Assembly (NCBI GenBank): GCA_964016875.1
Contig: OZ024724.1
Span: 17,526,501-17,590,500 of the forward strand
Reading direction: 5' to 3'
DNA from: Fallopia convolvulus
Lineage: Eukaryota; Streptophyta; Magnoliopsida; Caryophyllales; Polygonaceae
Length of the DNA: 64,000 nucleotides
Below are positions 34,877-45,263 of the stretch, piece by piece; positions within the stretch are counted from its first letter, which is position 1, and each line of letters starts with the position of its first letter. The notes under the pieces were generated by a model. That model made no database searches, was not told the DNA's origin, and saw only the letters and a list, made by a program, of their open reading frames with translations. A program made the position numbers and the translations under genes.

Positions 34877-36061
34877 ACAAGGTAAGTAGGTCGGGCTGAC
34901 GACGTTAAAAATAGTGCTTACGGGAGGCAACCCGCTTTTAGTATAGACTAAATTTTCTTTTCTTTTTAGATTCTTTTTTTTAAGCTTTCTTTTGAGTTCT
35001 TTTTAGTAGTTTTTAGGATAGAAAATTAGGATAAGTTTTGAGCTAACAAGATGCAGGAAAAGGGGCTCGAAAATCACTCAAGGAGGCTACGGTGGCTCGT
35101 TAACGACCGACCCAGGGTCGTTAACGATCCGGTCTAGCGGAACCGACTCGGGAAGGTAAGTATTATTTCTACCCTAGTATATCTTCTATATTTTACCCTG
35201 ATTCTTACCCTCCCCAGCCGCCGGTACCCCCCCCCCCCCCCCCCCCTCCTATTTAACCCTTCTACACTCTCAAAAATTCTACCCCCAAATCTCAAACTCC
35301 AAAATCCTCAAAACTCTACCGAAGCACTTCACCACCGATCAGAATCTACCACCCCAACGACCGTAGGAAACACCCTCGTTACCGAAGCTCGGAACCCCGG
35401 ATTCCCACCGAAGAGATCCACGCTCATTAACCATCCCAATCCGATCCTTTGTTCTTCAATTTTTCGATCTTCCGGTATGATTTCTAAACCCTAACTCTTC
35501 ATAGCATGATTCATGTTTTGAGGGTAGAATTCTCATATTTGGATGGTGTTTATAGAGGGGACCGAATTGCATGTTTGGATTTTGCTCATAAATATTGGTT
35601 GTGCTTAGTTGGTTCTTGATCTAGGGAAGATTATTCATGTTAGATTCTCCATTGCAAAAATTTGATTAGTAAAGCATGAATTTTTCTTGTTCTAGTATTA
35701 AGTTCAATCTTTGTCATGTTAATTTTGGGTAAATTTAGCATGTTCGGGATGGGTAATCGAGCAAGTATGGGGTACATAAACCCGATTGTGAGTCTAGTGA
35801 AGGATTTTAGAGGATGCATGCTTGATTCATGGCTTGATTTTTGAGTTAATAACATTCGGATCCTGTGTACTGGCTCTCGGCAGCTCGTTAACGACCCTGC
35901 GAAACCTAAAAGTTTATAAACCAGTCCAGATTCGTTAACAACCCAATTGGGTAGTTAACGAATAATTCCGAGGGTTATTTTAAGACCAAGTATGAGGTCT
36001 TTTGTCTATCTATTTTGAGTGGATCTTATCTTGGAAAAATCATGATTGTTTTGTAGATCAC
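34877..36061 (+). other. Ath3 inter-ORF region: splice-donor-like site, AGGCAA hairpin, poly-C tract
   Basis: Directly after the protease stop is CAAGGTAAGT, a strong 5' splice-site match. A hairpin CGGG-AGGCAA-CCCG follows at 34921-34934. Palindromes of the GTTAACGA type occur near 35099, 35129, 35885, 35936 and 35955. A 20-base C run lies at 35227-35246. No gene is supported. In Athila-type elements a spliced RNA has been proposed for expressing the downstream ORF; that is the family-level reason to note the donor. Confidence 0.6.
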
Positions 36062-37663
36062 ATGGCAAGTTCAAGCAGACCCGCTACCCGAGCCCAAAAG
36101 AAGAGGAGGAACCAACGGTCCCCATCTCCACCTCGCATGGATAATGTGATCTTGCGCACTCAAGGGCAAGTGGATCGATACAATGCCATCCTAGACAAGT
36201 ACCACAACACTCGGTGCTTTTCAAGGACGAGTGCCAAGCAAATGGGGATTTATACGGATGTCAAGGAGGCTTTTGCTATTCTCGGTGTGCCTCATTTGCT
36301 GAAGAAGGAGACTCTACCGCATTTTCCGGCCCTCACATCCGAGTTTTTGGCCACTCTGGAGACAAACTTTCCGTCGAAGACTTCGGCGGGACGCATCCGG
36401 TTTAGGCTCGGTAATATGAGCCGAGAGTACACTTTGGCAGAGTTCAACGCTATTCTGGAGCTCCCAAACCCTTCTAGAGAGTACAGTTTGAAAGACTACA
36501 AGGTGACAAGGACTTGGAGCTACATCACCGGGGAGTTCGAGCCTTCCACAACGGCATTATCTGGGGCAAACATCATCAACCCCATTTTCAGGATCATCCT
36601 TCGAGTACTCGCCGCCACATTCTGGCCAAAGAGAGAGTTGAACAGCCCAACAAGGACGGAAGTTGCTTGTCTCTGCACTATCCTTTTTGAGGAGCCCGAC
36701 CCTTTGAATTTGGGTATGAGTGGCTCTACTATATAGAGAAATCAACCAAGTCCAAGGAAGTATGGTGCGGTAACTTGGTTAGTCTTCTGGCAACAAACCT
36801 TGGAGTCGATCTTACTCGCTACACGCCGACTTATGCTCAACTTCTCAACAAGAATTATTGGTATAGCTCCGGTATTTCCATTCAAGCCGAGGGAGGGTTC
36901 AAGACAAAAGTTCAAAACCGCATTGTTGTATCCACCCTTGACAAGTTGGAGCTACTCTATGTACCAAATTGGTACGAGGCATGGACGGGTCATGCATTCT
37001 CGTTAGAGCCCAAGCCGGAGGATGAGCTATCACTTAGGCCGTGTGAGACAAGATTCGAGCGAGAAGGAGAAGGGATGGATGAAGATGAAGAAGAGGATAA
37101 CGAGGTAGCTGGAGAAGACGCTGAAGAGGCTGACACAGAGGGAGGCACAGAGGAGCTTAACTTCGAGGATGAAGACCTCGACACAGAAGTTTTGGGCACC
37201 AACGTCCTCATTGACGAGCCCACCAGGCTCGTTAACGACCATTTCCGGACTTCTACATATGCTCCTAACGAGGCACCCAGCTTCGTTAACGACCCCCCGA
37301 GGACAGCTACCAACCCTCCGCAAGCTCCTACCGATCCTCATTCCTATGGACTCATACCCTACAACCCGGTGCTTTACCAAGACCACTTCCAGCCGCATTA
37401 CCCACCACCACCTTAGCCCGAGTACACTGGATCGAGTATGCCGCCACCATGGGCCGAGGATCTTTCTACTCAGATGCAACAGCTTCACCTCTAGCAGGAC
37501 CACATTCATAGGAGGATGGATAGATGGGAGACTGTCTACTCAGTTCGGATGACGATGGAGGACGAGAGGCATCGTCAGAGAGAGGTGGAAGATGCAGAGC
37601 ACTGGAGGACGATGTACGACTTTATGGGGAACTTTGAGCACTACTTTCCTCCTCCGAACCGTT
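36062..37663 (+). pseudogene. Athila ORF1-like protein gene of Ath3
   Basis: The frame starts with MASSSRPATRAQKKRRNQRS, a basic N-terminus, and continues through RMDNVILRTQGQVDRYNAIL and FSRTSAKQMGIYTDVKEAF. It then reads REYTLAEFNAILELPNPSRE and EFEPSTTALSGANIINPIF. This resembles the plant retrotransposon 'Athila ORF1' family, whose role is unclear and which in some descriptions is called env-like. A frameshift near 36712 moves to another frame (WLYYIEKSTKSKEVWCGNL, then LLATNLGVDLTRYTPTYAQ), followed by an acidic region with long Glu/Asp runs and VND motifs. Stops at 37414 and about 37494 interrupt the end, where codons continue to 37663. No membrane segment is evident. Family recognition is from memory, without a search. 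Confidence 0.65.
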
Positions 37664-39441
37664 GATTCAGCTTGAAGGAGTTTCCAAGTTTTCTGCTTTT
37701 AAGACTTTGTAAGTTTTTTTTTTGTTTTCCCTTTTTCTTGTTTTCTTTTGTTGTCTTTTCTATTTCTTTCCTTCTTCTTATTTTTCTTACAGTGGGGACG
37801 CTGTAATTTTAAGTATGGGGTGGGAGAAAGTAGAGAAACTTGTTTGTTTTGTGTCTTGTTTGACTTATGTGTTTTGTAAGTAGAAAAACTTGTTTGTTTT
37901 GTGTCTCGTTTGACTTATGTTTTGTAAGTAGTTCTTTGTTCATGATAAAAAAAAATCAAAAAAAAAATTTGAAAAATTAAAAAAAAAGAGTTTTAAATCG
38001 ATAGATATCTCTTTCTTAGGTTTTATGATAGTAGTTTCTAGCATGATCATATAATTCCTTGCAAGCATGTCTTTGATAGTATAGCCGGATTCTTAATTAT
38101 GAAATTGTTTTTAGGAAGGAATAGCATTTGATGAAATTGAGCACATATACTTTATAGCATAAGTTATGCAATCCAACAAAAATTAGCCTTGTGAGGAATT
38201 TTTGGCCTTATAGGGAGAACATCAATAAATCCCTCTTCTTTTCTTGTGTGATTTTACTCTCTATATGCATATAATATCTTGGAATTGTGATGGTTATCTA
38301 TTACTTGAGACCTGTATAAGATTTATAGTTCATTACTTTTGAGAATCATATGATAGAGAACTTATTTATTAGCCCTATTATTCCCTATCCATCTTTACAT
38401 GATCCTTCTTTTGACAGCCAGTTTGAGCCTGAAGCCTTTTATTTTTAGATCCACAAAATTGTTCCCTAGCCGAGATAAGTTTGACCCTATCCGGGGATTA
38501 GGACTTAGATTGGAGAGGTATTTTTTGTTGAGTGTAAAAAAAAAGATTGAAATGTTATGTTTGGTTTAATTGAAGGATTATTGGGAAGGGTAGATTGGAA
38601 GTCTCTTGAGTTAATTGTGTAAAAGAAAGATCTCTTGGTACAAAAGATGCACGAAAGGAAGTTGTTAAGAAAGAGGAGTACACGAGGAAGCTCGTTAACG
38701 ACCCTGAAGTGGTTCGTTAACGAGGCAGCAAAAGAAGAAAGAGAAGAAGAAAAAAAATGTGCTGAAAAATGAAGTGAAAAAGAAATTAAAGGAAGAAGTT
38801 TGAAGTGCATTTGAGTTTAATAGATATATCAGAGATTCTTTTGAGTTATTTTGTGAGACTTTCTAGGATATCATGGGTGAGTAAATAAGTTTGTGCGTAA
38901 TGTTTGAGTGAGTTTGGTATATTGTTGTAATGAGTGTTTTGGAAGTGTGAGTTTTAGGAGTCTTTGATTCCCGGATATAATTAGCACCACATAGCCAAAA
39001 TATTTCCACGCCTTATTGTTTTTACCAAGCCCCATTATACCCCGGCCGAATGGAAGGTTCTATGAAGTTTTTCATTGAGCCCCCTGAGTTCTCTTGATGA
39101 TTTTTGCTTGTTTTGACAAATCTTGGGTGGAGAGTTTGGTGATATAAGTTCCAATTTCTATGAGTTTTTGTATATAAGATGAGTTGAGAGATGTATTTAT
39201 AAGCCTAAACACTTGAGAGTTGAGAGAAACACATTATTATCCCTTGTGAGGTTAGATTGTATTTGCTTATGTCTATTTAGGACATATATGTGTGATGACA
39301 TTAATAATCTTTTGTTATTGTTCTTCTATGTGTTGATGTTGCTTTTTAGATGATGGCTATAGTTTGACGAGTATGTTTGTTTGGTTTTGATTTTTGTTTA
39401 GTGATTGCTTGAGGACAAGCAAGTCTAAGTATGGAGTATTT
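37664..39441 (+). other. Ath3 3' untranslated region, pre-PPT hairpin and PPT
   Basis: AT-rich, homologous in part to 48150-49926 of Ath4 (for example the segment with ATCCGGGGATTAGGACTTAG at about 38490 and 49056). Palindromes CTCGTTAACGACC and TTCGTTAACGAGG occur near 38691 and 38706. A hairpin, TTGCTTG-AGGA-CAAGCAA (39405-39422), precedes the PPT-like AAGTATGGAGTATT. No gene is supported. Confidence 0.65.
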
Positions 39442-40932
39442 TGATGTTCGTGTTTTTGGTATAGTTTTTGATAGGTTTTCTTAGGTTGTTAGGACTAGTT
39501 TTGATACGTTTAGGGTTAGTTTTATGTGTTTTTGGATGGTTTTGCATATTTTGTCAAAAGTAAGGAAGCTACTCCGTTTTATGTATTTTTGTAGATTTTA
39601 GCAAGGAAAAGGTGCTATTTGGAGCTGAATTTGGAGTGCTATGATGAAGGACGGAGGAACACAAGATGAAGAAGCCGAGGTCTAAGTTTTTGAAGAAGAA
39701 GTGTTGAAGAAGCCAAGCCCAGGCTCGTTAACGAGGTTGTTAGGGCTCGTTAACGAGGCTACGAGATAGAGTTTTCGAGCAGTTTATTTTGTTACTTACC
39801 GATCCTGTGCGGGAATTTATTTCCGTGTCGGTAGAGTGTCTTTTTATGATTTTAGGGTTATTATATTATGTATTTTAGATCTTGTTATCTTTCTAGATTT
39901 TATTTCTATCTTTTAGGATTTTATTTCTATCTTTTTAGGAAAGTTTTTATCTTTTAGCCTTTTTTATTTTCTAGCCTTATTAGTATAAATAGCCCTCTTA
40001 TTAGCCTAGAAAGGGGGATGGATCATAAACAAGTAGAGAGAAGAGGAAGAGCCGAGAGAGGAGAGAGACGGATCGGAGTCGAGATCGAGAGCTCGGTGGA
40101 CGAGAGTTGTCGGGGTTGTTAGTCGTGGATTTGATTCGATGCTTGTATTTTTTCGGTTTCTTCTGAATCTCTGTAAGACAATATTTATTATTAATTTGAG
40201 TAGTGTTTTGTTTTCAATGATTTCTTTTGTTGAATTTATTAGTTTCTTAGTTATGAGTAGTGAGTAGTCTTCTTTTCTAGGGTTGGGGTTTAACCCGGCA
40301 TAGTTATGCATGTTTGATGAGTGAGATTATGTGTTGAATGTCTTTTATCTATTTTTAAGATTGTTTGTTGTGCTTAGACCTTGATGAAAGTCAAGGTGAG
40401 TTGAGTTTTAAACTTGATTGAAAGAGAAAGTTATATACTTGAAGGTTGATATTGTTTGAATACGAAAGTTTCAAGCTTTAGATCCAAAGCAAGCAATTGA
40501 GTGAATTGGTTTATGAAAGTAGATTAATTTACTTGCTAATCAATGAAAGTTGATGAATTTATCTATTTTAAGGCATAATCTTATCTTCTCACAAGTTTGT
40601 ATGCATGACTATGTTGTGGTATCCCTTATCCTAGATCTTTGTTTTTATTTGAAATCTCTTAAGTAATATTCGTTACTGAGTTCATAGCCTCGGTACCGAG
40701 CCTATTTAGGTCGTTAGTTTTAGTTAGTTATTTGCGGTGGTTCATTAACGACCCTGACAACGTCGTTAACGAGGCTGCTTGTGAGTGTTTTGCTAGTTTT
40801 TGTTTGGTTTTCATTATTAGTAGTTGATAAACAAACAACCTTGCTTCTCGTGGAACGACCCTGACTCCCCTATACTCAGCGGGGTCTTGACTTATAAATT
40901 TATTTGTTGTCCTGAGTGAAGGCCCGTCAACA
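39442..40932 (+). repeat. Ath3 3' LTR
   Basis: 1491 bp, same length as the 5' LTR. One of its four palindromes has decayed (TTCATTAACGACC near 40740). The TATA box is at 39984-39991. Confidence 0.95.
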
Positions 40933-40937
40933 GTAGC

Positions 40938-43062
40938 ATACCTAGCAACAATAACCTTGTGATCATTAGGAATGTAAAAGTAATATTCTTTAGTTTCCTT
41001 AGGATATCCAACAAAATTACATTTAACAGACCTGGCTGCAAGCTTATCTGAGTATGTGCTCTTCACATAAGCTTCACAACCCCATACTTTGAGATAAGAC
41101 ATATTAGGCTTGTGACCTCGCCAAATCTCATATGGTGTCTTATCTACTCCCTTGGTTGGAACACGGTTAAGTGTGTGGATTGCTGTTTCCAAAGCGTAAC
41201 CCCAAAATGTCAATGGAAGACTTTCATGACTCATCATTGACCTTACCATATGTAAAAGAGTGCGATTCCTCCTTTTTGAAACTCCATTCCATTCCGGTGT
41301 TCCAGGAGGAGTTAGTTGTGAAACTATTCCACACTCCTTAAGGTAATCAATAAACGCTTGGCTTAAATATTCACCACTTCGATCCGATCGAAGAGCCTTT
41401 ATTTTCTTGCCAAGTTGATTCTCTGCCTCTTTCTTGAACTCTTTGAATTTATCAAAGGTATCAGACTTGTTCCTTATTAAATAAACATATCCATATCTAC
41501 TTAAATCATCTGTGAACATCATGAAGTAAGAATAGCCACCTCTGGCTTGAGTTGATAAAGGTCCATACACATCACTGTGTATGAGCTCTAACAACTCTCC
41601 AACTCTCTTACCTTTCTTGGTAAAAGGTGCCTTGGCCATTTTCCCTTGTAAACACGCTTCACATCTATCTATGGATTCAAATTCAAAAGAATCCAAATAG
41701 CCTTCAGAATGAAGTTTAGCGATGCGTTTCTCGTTTACATGACCAAGTCTACAGTGCCATAAATAGGTAGCATTTGAGTCATCCTTTTTCTGTTTCTTTT
41801 CAGTGATGCATGATACTGGCTTTTCTAAGTTCAAAAGATATAAACCATTATATAATATTACATTACCATAGAACAAACCATTCAAGTAAAACGAAAAAGT
41901 TCGATTTCCATACTCAAATGTAAAAACCTTCAATATCCAAAACTGGAAATGAAATAATATTCTTGGTAGAACTAGGAACATAATAACAATTGTTCAAATT
42001 TAAAACTAATCCACTTGGCAAAGTGATAGAATAAGTCCTGATGGCTAAAGCAGCAATCCTTGCTCCATTAACCCCTCGTATATCCACCTCGCCTTTGGAA
42101 AGCCTTTTGCACCTACTTAGTCCCTGCAAATTCACACAAATGTGAGAAAAACAGGCGGTATCCAATACCCATGAAGTAGAAACAGACATACTGCACTCAA
42201 CTAAGATACTTGAAGGACCAGTATCCTTGTTTTTCTTCTCTAAGAAGATTGTGCAATTTCTCTTCCAGTGACCATTCTTGCCACAATGGAAACATGTAGC
42301 TTCTTTCTCCTCAGCTACAGGTTTCTGCACCCCTTTCTTTGGCTTGTTTTCTATCTTCACAATCTTGTCCTTGGGATTCTCTTTTCCCTTGCCCTTTCTC
42401 TTGTTCTTGTTTACATTGAGAACTAGTGAAGATTGCTTTACTGGTTTTGACGTTTTAATGTCCTTTTCAGTAGTTCTTAGCATAGCCAAAATATCTGGTA
42501 GAGTTTTCTTCATGTTATTCATATTGAAATTCATGATAAGCTGAGAAAAACTCTCCGGAAATGATGACAAGACAAGATCCATTGTTAAATCTTGATCCAT
42601 AGCTACACCCAAGTTTCCGAGTCGCTCTATGTACCTGATCATTTTCATGACATGAGTCTCCACTGGGCTACCTTCTTGCATCTTGCAATTAAATAGGGCT
42701 CTAGAGGTATTATAACGCTCAACCCTTGCATTCTCTTGGAACAGATCACGTAGATGAGCATCAATTTCCCTGGCACTCATGCCATCATGTTGCATTTGCA
42801 ATTCAGGAACCATTGCAGACATCATGATGCATTCTACATCTATCTAATCCTCCATGAATTTCTCATAGGCCTTTACTTCGGCCTCTGGGGCGTCATCTGC
42901 CGGTGCAACCGACTCTTCTTCTTCTAGGACATACAACTTTCTTTCATGTCTCAAAACAATTTTCAGTTTTCTGAGCCATTCAAGATAGTTTGGTCCACTA
43001 AGCAAATTTTCCTTATCCAGGATGTGTCGCAATGTTAAGGTTCCATAGTTGTTACTTGCCAT
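40938..43062 (-). pseudogene. Cop2 gag, protease and integrase
   Basis: From the right: gag N-terminus (MASNNYGTLTLRHILDKENL) ends at a TAG (42844-42846), and gag continues in MVPELQMQHDGMSAREIDAHL. The CCHC knuckle is CFHCGKNGHWKRNC (about 42250-42300). The protease motif is WVLDTACFSHIC. After a frame change near 41960 comes the pre-integrase/zinc region (WHCRLGHVNEKRIAKLH, CEACLQGK). The integrase core has D (HSDVYGP) and D (LRSDRSGEY), but NGVSKRRNRTL carries Lys where plant copia integrases have the catalytic Glu. The gene stops at Ath3, and its C-terminus resumes at 29377. The element therefore has both integrase and polymerase catalytic defects. Confidence 0.9.
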
Positions 43063-43788
43063 GATATCTACATCAATAATTCACAGAAGATAAATAAGCA
43101 TAACAAATACTTTAAATAAAAGGACTTTTATAATAATTTGAAACTCCCACTATTTATTCAAAATCAATAGCCCTCACTGATGATCTCAAAGAATTTTGTT
43201 GCTTAAATTCTCTAGCGGGACTGAAACCCCAACTCGTCTAGTTTGCACACAACTTTGGCTGTACCTACAAACTAGATTCATTAGGTAGGCCTTTACTTTG
43301 CCAATTGCAACTCCATGCAATTTCCAGTATCTTTCGGATGGCTCTCTCGCCTATAAATCAAATCCATGAAATATATATCCAACACTTGCTCCTTGAACTA
43401 CTTAACCTTAGCTTTGGCTAACAAGTTAAAAATTCAAGTTAAGTCGACCCATTAACTTAATCAAGAAAAACTATAGACATTCAAATATGGGCCCACTACT
43501 GAGTTGTACCGACCCAAATAAAAACTCTACCTATTTTCTTAACTAATTAATGGAGAGCATAAATATACTTGACTTAATATTTTAACGAGGGATTTTTAAT
43601 TGCACACATTCTTATCTCACCAAACATATGTATACACTATATCATTCACATGGATATATAAATATTACCGAACATGAATTATATATATACATATTTAACC
43701 ATAATAATATAATAGCATACACACGTACACTAATAAGATCACGTACAACATGTATAATACGAAATTAAATCTATATCAATCAGTGCAC
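43063..43788 (-). other. Cop2 leader, left part
   Basis: Untranslated leader sequence between gag and the Ath4 insertion; its continuation is 51285-51629. AT-rich, no gene supported. Confidence 0.6.
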
Positions 43789-45140
43789 TGATATCCGATT
43801 TTTAGGTAGGTTTTTAGTATCTAGATAGATTAGGTTTAGTTAGTTTTTGTGCTTGAGTTTTATGCTTTTGAGTCTTTTTTGCTTTAGTTTTCGTATTTCC
43901 TTGAGATTCAGAAACTACGCACCTTTTGTGTCATTTTGTAGGAGTTTTGGAGCTTAGAAGAAGAGTTTGGAGCATTACAAGAGAAGATGGAGATGAAGCA
44001 CTCAAGTAAAGTCATTGAAGATCAAGTTTGAGCTTGGAAAGAGATAAAGAAATTTGTTACAAGAACATAGGAAAAAGAATCGAGTCAAACGGAGTTGTGA
44101 CGAATCCTCTACGCAAGTTTTACTCAAGGTTGTTCGAACAAGCTCTCAGGGCCGACCCTAGGGGGGTCGTGAACGACCCTATTAGGGTCGTGCTAGACCC
44201 ACCCAAAATTGTAAGCCTCAGGACCGACCCCAGGGGGTCGAGAACGACCCTATGTGGGTCGATCGGGGCGCCGACTCTCCCTTATTCCGAGATCTTTATG
44301 GATATATTCTATCTTTTATTTTAGGAAGTAGTTTTATCTTGTTTCCTAGTGTAATTAGGGCTCCTTTTTCTCTATAAAAGGAGGGTTGGCCTTCTAGTTG
44401 AAGGAGATCTTTTGCTAGCTTTGTTTGGAGGTTATTTGGAGATTAAGAGGAAGACTTGGAGGAAGTTGGAGAAATTTGTAAGACCTCTTTATTTTTATGA
44501 TCATGTCTTCTTCTTTCTTTTCAATGTGTGAGTAGTCTTCTTAGATTCTAGGGTTGGGTGAAAACCCAACACAATCATGCATGTCTAAACTTGAATTCAT
44601 GACTTGAATGCTTGAAGATCATATCTATCTATCTTGTGCTTAATACCTTTGCGAAAGTTGAGGCAATATCTTGCAATTAACCTAAAAGCGAAAGTGTAAA
44701 GTTGATTGCTTGATTAGATCTAAATAGGATTATTTGCGAAAGTTGATATTCCTAGGTTGAAGGATAGATAGAAAGTTGTTTAATTTGCGACAGTTGATTG
44801 AATAACTTGAATTGTTTGCGACAGTTGACTTTTCTATGATCATAATTGCATGATAGTTGTGAATTCTTGTTGAAAGCATGTATGGTTGATGTTGTGGTAG
44901 CCCTAGCCCTAGGATTGCCTTTTTATATATTTGATTTAAAACTTGTGATTTTGCTTCGATCTCGGCCCCCAAAGTCGTGCTCGAGCCCTTGTTGAACCCT
45001 TGCTTTGTTTGTGTTTTCTTGCTTTTCTTAGTTTATCAACTAATCTTTGGCCCTAATCTCATTCCCGTGAACGAACCTGACTCCGCTATACTCAGCGGGG
45101 TCTTGAATATAAATTTATTTGTTCAAGAAACCCTTCAACA
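43789..45140 (+). repeat. Ath4 5' LTR
   Basis: Contains eight GGGTCG/CGACCC half-sites in about 120 bp (44153-44272), arranged as inverted pairs such as CGACCCTAGGGGGGTCG. The second half (about 44400-45140) appears identical to 50540-51279. Confidence 0.95.
44373..44380 (+). promoter_or_regulatory. TATA box of Ath4 5' LTR
   Basis: TATAAAAG about 585 bp into the LTR; the 3' LTR copy is at 50511-50518. Likely core promoter of the element. Confidence 0.7.
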
Positions 45141-45143
45141 AAT

Positions 45144-45161
45144 TGGCGCCGTTGCCGGGGA
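45144..45161 (+). other. Ath4 primer-binding site (tRNA-Asp)
   Basis: TGGCGCCGTTGCCGGGGA, exact complement of the plant tRNA-Asp 3' end with CCA, three bases after the LTR. Confidence 0.93.
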
Positions 45162-45263
45162 ATGAGCAATAGTGCCTAGTTTAGTTGATATTTGGGGTTT
45201 GGGACTAGCCCTTACCCCTTTGTTTTTATTTAATTTGTTGTCTTTGTTTTTGTTCGCAGTATA

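Larger units (their letters stand above)
29378..40932 (+). mobile_element. Ath3: Athila-like element with gag-protease and Athila ORF1-like gene
   Basis: Two LTRs of exactly 1491 bp (29378-30868 and 39442-40932), TGATG to CAACA, are flanked by the TSD GTAGC (29373-29377 and 40933-40937). The PBS TGGCGCCATTGCTGGGGA (30872-30889) matches tRNA-Asp with two differences. Then come a tandemly duplicated gag, a protease, a long untranslated region, an ORF resembling the Athila ORF1 family, and a 3' untranslated region. Reverse transcriptase and integrase are absent. The motif CGTTAACG and variants recur through the element. The insertion splits the Cop2 integrase. LTR divergence over the first 400 bp is about 4 percent by eye. 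Confidence 0.95.

Noticed and set aside
44730..44972. Identical 80-aa ORFs in both Ath4 LTRs (also 50869-51111)
   Set aside because: Identity reflects LTR duplication; antisense to the element, with no domain.
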